A DNA stretch of 64,000 nucleotides from contig JBKEDD010000045.1 of the NCBI GenBank assembly GCA_047975215.1, forward strand, positions 1 to 64,000, in the 5' to 3' direction. Source of the DNA: JAGRMG01 sp047975215. GTDB lineage: Bacteria > Pseudomonadota > Alphaproteobacteria > Rhodobacterales > Rhodobacteraceae. The first letter of the stretch is position 1. Every line of letters begins with the position of its first letter. The translations under genes were made by a program, and so were the position numbers. Under the pieces are notes generated by a model. That model did not search any database. It was given only the letters and a program-made list of their open reading frames with translations, and was not told the DNA's origin. Positions 55,169 through 63,286 of the stretch are shown here, piece by piece.

Positions 55169-55207
55169 GGTTACAATCCCCGTCATGCGGGTTACAAACC
55201 CTGTCAT
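55169..55207. repeat. tandem 18-base direct repeat upstream of degP
   Basis: GGTTACAATCCCCGTCAT (55169-55186) and GGTTACAAACCCTGTCAT (55190-55207) share 16 of 18 bases with a 21-base period, i.e. two helical turns. It lies 160-200 bases before degP in the gap after DUF2065. A response-regulator binding site for envelope stress is a plausible role. Confidence 0.6.
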
Positions 55208-55242
55208 CCCGAGGCGCCCGGGAAAATACCGGACCGTCGCTG

Positions 55243-55437
55243 TCAGGCGCCCAGCCGAAACGCGATCCAGACCAGAGTCACGCCCGCGACAAGGGCCAGC
55301 GCGCCGACCTGTCGGCGCGCCGGTTCGGGCAGTTCGCGCAACGCCTCAAGCAGACGCTCGACGATCCCGGGGGCCACTGCCCAGACCAGCCCCTCCACGA
55401 TCAGAACCAGCCCGAGGGCCAGAACAACGATCGCCAT
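55243..55437 (-). CDS. DUF2065 family small membrane protein
   Basis: The 64-residue protein has two hydrophobic helices (MAIVVLALGLVLIVEGLVWA and VGALALVAGVTLVWIAFRLG) joined by a charged stretch, fitting DUF2065. In many Proteobacteria it sits after hflKC (as yjeT in E. coli). The role is unknown. The ATG at 55437 overlaps the hflC stop (TGATG). A GTG at 55440 is an alternative start. Confidence 0.85.
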   Translation of the reverse strand: MAIVVLALGLVLIVEGLVWAVAPGIVERLLEALRELPEPARRQVGALALVAGVTLVWIAFRLGA

Positions 55438-56345
55438 CACTGGGCCGGAGCGGCCTGCGCGGGTGCTCTGGTGCCGTCGGGCGACTTCAGATAGTTGAAG
55501 AACTCGCTGTCGGGCGCGATGACCATCGACGAATTCTCACCCTTGAGCGCCCGCGTATATGCCGTGAGCGAGCGGTAGAAATCGAAGAACTCGGGGTCCT
55601 GTCCGAAAGCTTCGGCGAATATCGCGTTGCGGCGCGCATCGGATTCACCGCGTATGATCTCGGCCTCGCGCCTTGCCTCCGATGTCAGTTCGACAACGGT
55701 CCGGTCGGCCTGGGCGCGGACCCGCTGCGCCGCCTCGTTGCCGCGGGCACGCTCGTCGGTCGCCTCGCGTTCACGTTCCGCGCGCATCCGCGCGAATGTC
55801 GCTTCGAGGTTTTCCTTCGGCAGATCGGTCCGTTTCAGACGCACGTCCAGCAGTTCCAGCCCGAGTTCGCGGGCATCGCCCTCGGCCCCGTCGCGGATTC
55901 GCTGCATCAGCGCGGCCCGGTCCGAGCTCAGGATGTCATTGGATGTTACCGAACCGAGGATTTCGCGGGTCTGCGAACGCAGGATCGAATCCAGCCGCTG
56001 ACCGGCAACCTCGATGGCGTGATCGCCGCCCGAACCGGTCGCCTGGCGGAACTGGGTCACGTCCTCGATGCGGTAGCGCGCGAACGCGTCCACCACCAGC
56101 CGGCGATCGTCCAGCGGCGTCACCTCGAGCGGGTCTACATCGCGGCTGAGGATGCGGTCGTCGTAACGGACGACCTCCTGGATGATCGGAATCTTGATGC
56201 CCAGTCCCGGTTCGTCCTTGACCGCGACCACGCGTCCGAATTGCAGCACCAGCACCTTTTCACGTTCGTCCACGATGAAGATCGCAGACAACAGCCCCAC
56301 CACCAGGATGACCAGAATCGGCAGAATGAAGGTCGTCTTGCGCAT
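55437..56345 (-). CDS. hflC: FtsH protease modulator HflC
   Basis: HflC is one half of the HflKC complex that surrounds and modulates the FtsH membrane protease. The 302-residue protein has an N-terminal membrane anchor (TFILPILVILVVGLLSAIFIV) and an SPFH/band-7 domain (LVLQFGRVVAVKDEPGLGIKIP, RFARMRAEREREATDERARG). The C-terminus ends in APAQAAPAQ. The ATG overlaps the hflK stop (TGATG). Confidence 0.95.
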   Translation of the reverse strand: MRKTTFILPILVILVVGLLSAIFIVDEREKVLVLQFGRVVAVKDEPGLGIKIPIIQEVVRYDDRILSRDVDPLEVTPLDDRRLVVDAFARYRIEDVTQFRQATGSGGDHAIEVAGQRLDSILRSQTREILGSVTSNDILSSDRAALMQRIRDGAEGDARELGLELLDVRLKRTDLPKENLEATFARMRAEREREATDERARGNEAAQRVRAQADRTVVELTSEARREAEIIRGESDARRNAIFAEAFGQDPEFFDFYRSLTAYTRALKGENSSMVIAPDSEFFNYLKSPDGTRAPAQAAPAQ

Positions 56346-57517
56346 CAGTTCTGCTCCTTGGTCTGGCTCGGCGCGCTGCGGCGCAACTCGTTGAGCGGCA
56401 GGTACGGCACGACACCCTGCCCGCCTTCCCCATTCGCGGAATCGTCGAGAATGACCTTGTCCACGTCACCCAATATCTGTTCGAGCGTTTCGAGATACAG
56501 GCGCTTGCGCGTCACTTCCGGCGCCTTGCGGTATTCCGCCAGGACGGCGGTAAACCGGCTCGCCTCGCCCTCGGCCTCGTTGACGACGCGGGCGCGATAA
56601 CCCTCGGCCTGTTCCAGCAATTGCGCCGCCTCGCCGCGCGCTTCGGCGAGAACCCGGTTGGCGTAGGCATCGGCGACGTTCTGAAGCCGGTCACGTTCCT
56701 GTTCCGCCGCCTGCACGTCGCGGAACGCACCGATCACCGGTTCGGGCGGATCGGCCTTGTCGAAGTTGACGCGCACGATGCGTACGCCGCTGTCATAGCT
56801 GTCCAGCGTCGTCTGGATCAGATCCTGAAGCCGCGAACCGATCACGCCGCGGTCGCGGTTGAGGATCGGCGCAAGGCGGGACTGCGCGATGATCTCGCGC
56901 ATGGCCGATTCGCTGACCGCCCGGATGGTCGGGCGCGGTTCGCGCAGATTGAACAGAAAGCGCGCCGGGTCAGAGATGTTCCAGACGACCTGAAAGTCGA
57001 TATCGACGATGTTCTCGTCACCGGTCAGCATCAGCCCGGCGTCGCCGCCGCGCCCGCCGACGCCGATGTCCTCGGTCTGCTCGCGCGTGACCGGAATCAC
57101 CTCGGCGGTAACGAAGGGCCAGGGCGCGAAGTTCAGCCCCGGGTTGCCGATGGCATGGAACTTGCCAAGAAACAGCTCGACCGAATTTTCCTCGGGCTTG
57201 ACGGTATAGAAGCTCGCCAGCCCCCACAGGATCGCGGCGGCAACGACACCCAGCCCGATCGTGCCGCGCGAAAACGACGGCATACCGCCGCCGCTGCCAC
57301 CACCGCCGGACTTGCCGGAACCGCCGCGCCCGCCCATCAGCACGCGCAACTGTTCCTGACCCTTCTTCATCAACTCGTCGATCTCGGGGATCTGCGGGCG
57401 GTCGCCTTCAGGGCGCCGGTCGCCGCCGCCATTGCTGCCGTTGCCCCTGTCTCCCCGGCCGCCTCCACCGCCGGATGAGCCTCCGCCTCCCCAGGGCCCG
57501 CCATTGTTGCCTGCCAT
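56345..57517 (-). CDS. hflK: FtsH protease modulator HflK
   Basis: The 390-residue partner of HflC has a glycine-rich N-terminus (about 1-80, many Gly-Gly-Gly runs), a transmembrane helix (FSRGTIGLGVVAAAILWGLASFYTV) and an SPFH domain (KPEENSVELFLGKFHAIGNPGLNFAPWPF). The C-terminal part has the coiled-coil ARGEAAQLLEQAEGYRARVVNEAEGEASRF. It acts in the inner membrane, facing the periplasm. It overlaps hflC by one base and starts the hflK-hflC-DUF2065 operon. Confidence 0.95.
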   Translation of the reverse strand: MAGNNGGPWGGGGSSGGGGGRGDRGNGSNGGGDRRPEGDRPQIPEIDELMKKGQEQLRVLMGGRGGSGKSGGGGSGGGMPSFSRGTIGLGVVAAAILWGLASFYTVKPEENSVELFLGKFHAIGNPGLNFAPWPFVTAEVIPVTREQTEDIGVGGRGGDAGLMLTGDENIVDIDFQVVWNISDPARFLFNLREPRPTIRAVSESAMREIIAQSRLAPILNRDRGVIGSRLQDLIQTTLDSYDSGVRIVRVNFDKADPPEPVIGAFRDVQAAEQERDRLQNVADAYANRVLAEARGEAAQLLEQAEGYRARVVNEAEGEASRFTAVLAEYRKAPEVTRKRLYLETLEQILGDVDKVILDDSANGEGGQGVVPYLPLNELRRSAPSQTKEQN

Positions 57518-57589
57518 ATGCCGTTCTTCCCTTGTCTGGCCACCCGCACGGGCAGCGTTGTCCCTTACCTGTGCATGAGCGTGCGCAAT

Positions 57590-58951
57590 TCAAGCGGTAC
57601 GCACCGGGTTCCTTATTGTCACGATTTCCTCGGACATGGTCGGGTGCACCGCGACCGTCCGGTCGAAATCCTCTTTGGTGGCACCCATCTTGACCGCGAT
57701 ACCGGCAAGCTGGATCATTTCGCCCGCGCCGGGGGCGACGATATGACAGCCCAGCACCTTGCGGCTGGCCTTGCCCACGACGAGCTTCATCAAGACCCGG
57801 TTCGGCCGGTCGGCAAAGCTGGTCTGCATCGGCCGGAACGAGGTCGAATAGATCTCGACCGGCTCGATCTCGCGCGCCTCTTCCTCGCTCAGACCGACCG
57901 TGCCGAATTCGGGCTGGGTGAAGATCGCGGTCGGGATCAGGTCGTGATCGACGGGTGTCGGCTTGCCTTCGAACACGGTCCGCACGAATGCCATGCCCTC
58001 GCGAATCGCCACCGGCGTCAGGTTCATCCGGTCGGTGACATCGCCTATGGCATAGATCGAGGGCACCGCCGTCTGGCTGTATTCGTCAACCACGATCTGA
58101 CCCTTTCGGCCCAGTTCGACGCCCAACGCCTCAAGGCCCAGATCGCCCGAATTGGGCACCCGCCCGGTGGCCAGCAACACCTTGTCAAAGCTGCGCTCGC
58201 TGCCGTTGGTGGCCCTGACGCGAACCGCGTCGCCATCGCGCACCATGTCGATGACGGTGGTGCCCAGATGCACGTCTATGCCGTTCTGGCACATCTCCTC
58301 GCAGATCAGGCCGCGCGCTTCTTCGTCGAATCCGCGCAGGATTTGCGCGCCGCGGTAGTACTGCGTCGTCTCGACACCAAGGCCGTTCAGGATACCCGCG
58401 AATTCGCAGGCGATATAGCCCCCACCCACGATCAGCACCGATTTCGGCAGCCGCTCCATGTGAAAGACATCGTTCGAGGTCATGGCGTATTCGTCGCCCG
58501 GCAGGCCCGGCAGGCCCGGCCGGCCGCCCGTGGCGATCAGGATATGCTTGGCCGTCTTGCGGCTGCCGTCGGCGAGTTCGACGGTGTGCGGATCGCAGAG
58601 CCGGGCGCGCTGGTCGAAGGTCTCGACCCCGTTGTTCTTCAGGATGGCCCGATAGACGCCCTCCAGCCGGTCAAGCTCGCCGTGCAGCTTGCCCCTGAAC
58701 GCACCCCAGTCGAAGTTGCCGGGCGCAACATCCCAGCCGAAGGCGCGGGCATCCTCCACCATGCCGGCATATTCGCTTGCGAACACCATCAGCTTTTTCG
58801 GTACGCAGCCGCGGATCACGCAGGTACCGCCATAGCGGTCTTCCTCGGCCAGTGCCACGCGGGCCCCGGCCTCGCCCGCCGCAACGCGCGCCGCCCGCAC
58901 CCCGCCCGAACCGCCACCGATGACAAAAAGGTCGTAGTCGAACCCGCTCAT
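57590..58951 (-). CDS. gor: glutathione-disulfide reductase
   Basis: Gor reduces oxidised glutathione with NADPH. The 453-residue protein has the FAD motif VIGGGSGGVRAARVAA, the redox-active disulfide GGTCVIRGCVPKKLM, the NADP motif VGGGYIACEFAG and the C-terminal dimer-interface signature VAVHPTMSEEIVT with the catalytic His. The start ATG 58951 begins MSGFDYDLFVIGG. It is the upstream neighbour of hflK on the same strand, with 72 bases between, and may or may not be co-transcribed. Confidence 0.95.
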   Translation of the reverse strand: MSGFDYDLFVIGGGSGGVRAARVAAGEAGARVALAEEDRYGGTCVIRGCVPKKLMVFASEYAGMVEDARAFGWDVAPGNFDWGAFRGKLHGELDRLEGVYRAILKNNGVETFDQRARLCDPHTVELADGSRKTAKHILIATGGRPGLPGLPGDEYAMTSNDVFHMERLPKSVLIVGGGYIACEFAGILNGLGVETTQYYRGAQILRGFDEEARGLICEEMCQNGIDVHLGTTVIDMVRDGDAVRVRATNGSERSFDKVLLATGRVPNSGDLGLEALGVELGRKGQIVVDEYSQTAVPSIYAIGDVTDRMNLTPVAIREGMAFVRTVFEGKPTPVDHDLIPTAIFTQPEFGTVGLSEEEAREIEPVEIYSTSFRPMQTSFADRPNRVLMKLVVGKASRKVLGCHIVAPGAGEMIQLAGIAVKMGATKEDFDRTVAVHPTMSEEIVTIRNPVRTA

Positions 58952-59093
58952 TCCCCGCTCCGCTTAGGTCGTCGCGTCGGGGTATCCCACAGACCGCGCG
59001 CCTTGACCAGAGGCGCAGCAGTCATGCACGGCGCTTTGTCCGCGGCCCCGATGCTGCCAGGCTGAGCCGACCGGCAACGAAAAAGGGCACGCC

Positions 59094-59505
59094 GTGACAC
59101 TGCAGGACCACTACGGAAACCGGCTCTCAACCCGGAGCGCGGATGCGGTGGCCGCCTATGACCGGGCCGTTCACCTTTTCCTCGGCGCCCAACATGGCGC
59201 GGTGGCGGGTTTTGCCGAGGCGCTGGCCGGCGATGGCGAAAGACTGGCGCGGATTGCCGAAGACGCGAACGGGTTTGCCGGCGACCTGGTCCGGCCGCTG
59301 GCGCGTGGCTGGTGGGCGATGGCGCGCGGCGACTGGGCCGAGGCGCTGGCGGCGCTGACCCCGGTCATGGCCGCCACCGAACGGCTGGGCGGCAGCCGGG
59401 CGCAGCGACGAGGCGCGGCGCAGCCTGGCCACCCGCCGCCCGGTCCTTGCCGCGTCCCCGCCGGTGGCCGGTCTGGATTGGCCGCTCAATCCGCCAGATC
59501 GGTGA
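59094..59505 (+). pseudogene. remnant of TPR-repeat (TTC38-type) protein
   Basis: From a GTG at 59094 the frame gives DHYGNRLSTRSADAVAAYDR, like the N-terminus of TTC38-type tetratricopeptide proteins of Rhodobacterales. It then jumps to ANGFAGDLVRPLARGWWAMA and ERLGGSRAQ, which resemble the C-terminal region of that family. A further tail in another frame (DEARRSLATRRPVLAASPP) ends at a TGA at 59503-59505. About 120 of the usual ~400 residues remain, so large internal deletions are implied. The end overlaps the convergent rpiA stop. Confidence 0.5.
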
Positions 59506-60274
59506 ACAGGTTGTCGCTTTCGAGAAAATCCAGCCTGTCGTGTTCGATCGTGCCCTGGTTGATGTCGCGCAACTCGACCCGACCGTCGCCGTAACCGACG
59601 ACGACGATGTCGCAGATATCCATGAACAGGCCGTTCTCGACGACGCCGGGCATCTGGTTCAGCACCATCGCCAACTGCCGCGGATTGCCGATGCGGTTCA
59701 GGTGCAGATCCAGAATGTAGTTGCCCTCGTCGGTGATGAACGGCGTCTGCCCGTTCATGCGCAGGGTCGCGGTGCGGCCAAGAACATCCATCGAGATCAG
59801 CGTTTCCTCGACAAGCGCCTGAGTGGTCTGCCAGCCGAACGGGATCACCTCGACCGGCAGCGGAAACGCGCCCAGCGTTTCGACCTCCTTGCCGATATCG
59901 GCGATCACGATCATCTGGTCCGACGCGGTGGCGACGATCTTTTCCTGCAGCAGCGCACCGCCGCCGCCCTTGATAAGGTTCAGGTCGCCGTCGAATTCGT
60001 CGGCTCCGTCGATGGTCAGGTCCAGCCACTTCGCCTCGTCCAGCGAGATCACGTTGATGCCGACCTCGCGGGCCAGTTCGGCGGTGCGGGTCGAAGTCGG
60101 CACACCGCGAATCTTCAGCCCTTCGTCGCGCACCATCTCGCCCAGGCAGCGCACCAGCCAGGCGGCGGTCGATCCGGTACCCAGGCCGACGCGCATCCCG
60201 TCCTCGACGAAATCGGCGGCGCGCTTGGCGGCGACGAACTTGGCCTTGTCGATGGGCGATAGTTCTCCGGTCAT
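59486..60274 (-). CDS. rpiA: ribose-5-phosphate isomerase A
   Basis: RpiA interconverts ribose-5-phosphate and ribulose-5-phosphate. The 262-residue protein has the active-site motifs GLGTGSTAAWLV, DGADEFDGDLNLIKGGGGALLQEKIVA and IADIGKEVETLGAFPLPVEVIPF. These match RpiA rather than RpiB. The ATG at 60274 follows family starts; a TATAAC-like -10 lies about 30 bases upstream on the minus strand. Confidence 0.95.
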   Translation of the reverse strand: MTGELSPIDKAKFVAAKRAADFVEDGMRVGLGTGSTAAWLVRCLGEMVRDEGLKIRGVPTSTRTAELAREVGINVISLDEAKWLDLTIDGADEFDGDLNLIKGGGGALLQEKIVATASDQMIVIADIGKEVETLGAFPLPVEVIPFGWQTTQALVEETLISMDVLGRTATLRMNGQTPFITDEGNYILDLHLNRIGNPRQLAMVLNQMPGVVENGLFMDICDIVVVGYGDGRVELRDINQGTIEHDRLDFLESDNLFTDLAD

Positions 60275-60683
60275 GGCAGATCTCCCGATGGCTCGAGGGC
60301 GTTATAGGGAAATCACCGCGCAACTGCGAGGGGCGAATTGCCCAAAGCAACAACCTGCCCGCGCCGATGCCGATGGCGCCAGCCCACGGCGATAGCGAGT
60401 GCCGCGAGAATGGGACCATCGCGGGCGGCACCTGGAAGAACTCCGCAGCGCGCATCGGCAGGTTGGCAGACCCGCCGCCATAACAGCCCGTCAGGGTTCC
60501 GAGGCTGGCCAGGACCGCTTGTTTCCAGACGCTGAAAGCGATGCAAGACGCCAGATGACAGCGGGTTTCCCGCGCATGTTGTCGCGCTATCTGACCGATC
60601 TCAGGATCAAGGAGGGCCGTTCCGAGGTGGCGCCTGACCCCGTGCCGGCGCTGGCGCGTACCCTTGAGTGCGGTCCGGTCGCC
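60275..60683. other. gene-poor stretch with a possible decayed membrane-protein fragment
   Basis: This 409-base stretch upstream of rpiA has no intact gene. On the minus strand about 60300-60552 reads KQAVLASLGTLTGCYGGGSA and MVPFSRHSLSPWAGAIGIGA, a hydrophobic, glycine-containing segment that could be a decayed membrane-protein fragment. The TauE/SafE family is a guess only, because the match is short. Confidence 0.25.
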
Positions 60684-60905
60684 TTACCTGCCGAATCCTG
60701 CGGCATAGGGCAACCATGTCGCAAGCCCGGGAACCAGCAGCATCAGCAAGAGCCCGAACAGCATCAGCACGACATAGGGCGCCGCGCCGCGGACGACCTC
60801 GGACAGGGGCGCATCGGTGATGCCCTTGATCACGAACAGGTTCATGCCGACCGGCGGGGTACCGCCCATGACCACCGGCGGCGCCAGGACGGCCCAGATC
60901 GACTT
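60684..60905 (-). pseudogene. C-terminal remnant of TRAP transporter large permease (DctM)
   Basis: On the minus strand the frame reads SIWAVLAPPVVMGGTPPVGM then NLFVIKGITDAPLSEVVRGA and ends PGLATWLPYAAGFGR. TPPVGMN(L/V)FVIK is the strongly conserved C-terminal signature of DctM TRAP permeases, and the final GLATWLPY also matches. Only about 74 of some 430 residues are left. No DctP or DctQ gene is nearby, so this is a remnant. Confidence 0.75.
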
Positions 60906-60995
60906 GCGGTTTGAACCGCGCCGGGTTTGCCGGAGGCTCCAACTCCTGAGTAGGGTGGAGCATCGAACATCATTGCGACGACAAAAGGAGACAAC

Positions 60996-62000
60996 ATGAC
61001 ACCCGCGATTCGACCTGCCAGACTGACCGATCTAGACGAACTCACAAACCTACTGGTGGCCGATGCGGAAGATCGTCATGCTGCCGACCCGCATTTATGG
61101 ACGTTGGAGCGAACTGTTCAGGACAAGACACGCGCGACCGTCAAGGCAGCGATGGAGGCAGAGAAGCCACCCTTCCGGCAGCAATGGTTGGTTGCCGAGG
61201 ATGGGGGTCGCCTGGTTGGTGTGACACATTCCATAATGCTGCCGGTTCCACCTATCTATGCAGGGGAGTTTGGCCGGCCAGGCCTGCTCATGGAAGATTG
61301 CTTCATCACGCCCGGCGCTCCGGCCGGGACGCGGCGCGATCTTCTCAAGGCTGCGGAGGCCGACCTGACCGGAGCGGGGGCGCTGATCCTTCTGGCGTCC
61401 AGCGTGGCGGGCGGCGCATGGGAGGCAGAATACGCCCGACAGGGATACACCCCCCTGACCATGTATTATTCCAAGACTGGCCTGATCCCGGAGAACGAGA
61501 CCGCACATGTACGACAGGCCACCGCAGAGGATGTGCCCGGCATTGTCGCGGCCAGTTCGATCCACAGGCACATCCTGGAAAAGTTGAACCACCTGTTTTG
61601 GAAACCGCACAAAGACGCGGACACGCACTTCGGAGCATGGATGAAACGCAGCCTGACCCTTGAGGATCGCGATATGTTCGTGTCCGAAGAAGATGCCGGA
61701 ATACGAGGGTATGCGATCTCGCAGCCGGCGACACCACTTCATTTCCCGACGCCACACGACATCACGGGTGTCGGCGTGATTGACGACTTCCACCATGCTG
61801 CCACAGAAGATCCTCGGCAGCCAGGTGCGTCCGGGCAGATGGCGGTTGACCTTCTATTGGCCGCCGAGCGCGCGCTTGCGAAGCGTGGAAATCACTCGGT
61901 TCTGGTTGTCTGTCCAGCCCGTTGGCGGTCAAAGATCGCATTGCTGGAACATCTCGGATACCACAATGCAATCACTTGGCACATCAAGATGGCGAGGTAG
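60996..62000 (+). CDS. GNAT family N-acetyltransferase (double domain)
   Basis: The 334-residue protein has two GNAT-like halves. The first half contains IRPARLTDLDELTNLLVADAEDR and a fold-typical central part (GAGALILLASSVAGGAWEAEYARQGYTPLTMYY), and the second half has VRQATAEDVPGIVAASSI and LLAAERALAKRGNHSVLVVCPARWRSKIALLEHLGY. The acetyl-CoA loops are not clearly conserved, so the activity is uncertain. The start ATG has AAAAGGAG six bases upstream. By eye it is less GC-rich than the left neighbours, suggesting acquisition by transfer. Confidence 0.7.
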   Translation: MTPAIRPARLTDLDELTNLLVADAEDRHAADPHLWTLERTVQDKTRATVKAAMEAEKPPFRQQWLVAEDGGRLVGVTHSIMLPVPPIYAGEFGRPGLLMEDCFITPGAPAGTRRDLLKAAEADLTGAGALILLASSVAGGAWEAEYARQGYTPLTMYYSKTGLIPENETAHVRQATAEDVPGIVAASSIHRHILEKLNHLFWKPHKDADTHFGAWMKRSLTLEDRDMFVSEEDAGIRGYAISQPATPLHFPTPHDITGVGVIDDFHHAATEDPRQPGASGQMAVDLLLAAERALAKRGNHSVLVVCPARWRSKIALLEHLGYHNAITWHIKMAR

Positions 62001-62083
62001 ACTGGGCTTTCGCAGGTTACGGGTGCAACGGGTGGCCAAACCACTCATAGCCGGTTGGCCGAAACTCAATCTGACGGCAGATG

Positions 62084-62106
62084 GCTGGGGTGGTAGGATC
62101 CCCAGC
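62084..62106 (+). terminator. hairpin after the GNAT gene
   Basis: GCTGGGG (62084-62090) pairs with CCCCAGC (62100-62106) around TGGTAGGAT. It sits 84 bases after the GNAT stop and is followed by an A-rich run, so it may end either transcript. The role is uncertain. Confidence 0.35.
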
Positions 62107-62170
62107 TAAATCTCAAAAAAATACCGCAATAACAGGTAGCTCAACGCGCATCCAAGTCTCGCTGACATGA

Positions 62171-62189
62171 TACTTGATGACATCAAGTA
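62171..62189. promoter_or_regulatory. perfect 19-base dyad upstream of transposase
   Basis: TACTTGATG-A-CATCAAGTA is an exact palindrome about 35-60 bases upstream of the transposase promoter. It could be an operator or a fold in RNA, and it is not repeated at the other side of the transposase gene within view. Confidence 0.5.
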
Positions 62190-62225
62190 GCGTAACTAAT
62201 AGCGTATCGCAAGGCGATTGTATAT

Positions 62226-62254
62226 TTGACAAACCCACTTTGATTACCTATATT
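62226..62254 (+). promoter_or_regulatory. near-consensus sigma-70 promoter of transposase
   Basis: TTGACA (62226-62231) and TATATT (62249-62254) are separated by exactly 17 bases, 26 bases before the transposase ATG at 62280. A GATAGGAG Shine-Dalgarno (62266-62273) follows. This is much closer to the E. coli consensus than other promoters in the window. Confidence 0.75.
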
Positions 62255-62279
62255 CCTATCAAGACGATAGGAGTTCACG

Positions 62280-63245
62280 ATGTCCGTTCTTTCCGCCGCC
62301 TACATGCACGACGAAGCCGCGGCCTTCACTCATGTCGAAGCGATGCTTTGGGCCGATGGTCCGGTTTGCCCGCACTGTGGTGTTGTGGATCGCGCCTACC
62401 GCCTTGAGGGCGTTCGCACCAAACCTTCCAAGAAGAACCCGGAAGGCAAAGAGCGTCACGGCCTGTGGAAGTGCCGCGAGTGCCGCAAGCAGTTCACCGT
62501 CCGCAAGGGCACCATCTTTGAGGAAAGCCACCTGCCGCTCCACCTGTGGCTCCAGGCCATTCACCTAATGGTGTCCAGCAAGAAGGGCATTTCCAGCCAC
62601 CAACTGCACCGCGTTCTCGGCATCACCTACAAGAGCGCGTGGTTCCTGATGCACCGCATCCGCGAGTGCATGCGTGACGGTGTGCTTGCGCCGTTCGGCA
62701 GCAATGGTGGCGCGGTCGAGGTGGACGAGACGTTCATCGGCAAGGAGCCGGGCGTCACCAAGGCCCCGAACGCCCGTGGCGGTTCTCACAAGATGAAGGT
62801 GCTTACGCTCGTTGACCGCGAGACCAAGCGCGCCCGCAGCATCGTTGTGGACGACCTCAAGAAGTCCACGCTCATTCCGATCCTGCGCGAGAACATCACC
62901 AAGGAAGCCCTGATCCTGACCGATGAGGCCCGCCAGTATCAGGGCCTTGCCATCAGCCCCGACTTCGCGGGCCACGATTGGGTGAACCACAGCAAGGAAG
63001 AATATGTGCGCCCCGATGCGCCCGAGGTCCACACCAACACGGTCGAAGGCTTCTACAGCATCTTCAAGCGCGGCATGAAAGGCGTCTATCAGCACTGCGG
63101 TAAGCAGCACCTGCACCGCTACGCCGCAGAGTTCGACTTCCGCTACAACCATCGCATCGCGAATGGTGTGGACGATATTGGGCGCGGTAAAATTGCCCTG
63201 CGCGGTGCGAGCGGGAAGCGCCTAACCTACGCAAGACCTGACTAG
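62280..63245 (+). CDS. IS1595 family transposase
   Basis: The 321-residue protein has the IS1595/ISXO2 layout: an N-terminal zinc-ribbon (CPHCGVVDRAYR, CRECRKQFTVRKGTIFEES), the middle HMVSSKKGISSHQLHRVLGITYKSAWFLMHRIRE and the DDE-type core VEVDETFIG, ILTDEARQYQGL and HTNTVEGFYSIFKRGMKGVYQHC with the last catalytic residues. C-terminal Phe-Arg-Tyr-Asn (FRYNHR) is typical. The gene ends at 63245. I could not find inverted repeats flanking it, so the ends of the element remain unknown. Confidence 0.92.
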   Translation: MSVLSAAYMHDEAAAFTHVEAMLWADGPVCPHCGVVDRAYRLEGVRTKPSKKNPEGKERHGLWKCRECRKQFTVRKGTIFEESHLPLHLWLQAIHLMVSSKKGISSHQLHRVLGITYKSAWFLMHRIRECMRDGVLAPFGSNGGAVEVDETFIGKEPGVTKAPNARGGSHKMKVLTLVDRETKRARSIVVDDLKKSTLIPILRENITKEALILTDEARQYQGLAISPDFAGHDWVNHSKEEYVRPDAPEVHTNTVEGFYSIFKRGMKGVYQHCGKQHLHRYAAEFDFRYNHRIANGVDDIGRGKIALRGASGKRLTYARPD

Positions 63246-63255
63246 CAAAGCCAAT

Positions 63256-63278
63256 GGGCGGGGTCACTAACCCCGCCC
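63256..63278. terminator. bidirectional terminator-like hairpin
   Basis: GGGCGGGGT (63256-63264) and ACCCCGCCC (63270-63278) form a nine-base-pair stem with a five-base CACTA loop, ten bases after the transposase stop and nine bases before the stop of the convergent gene. It probably ends both transcripts. Confidence 0.55.
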
Positions 63279-63286
63279 CGTCGGTA

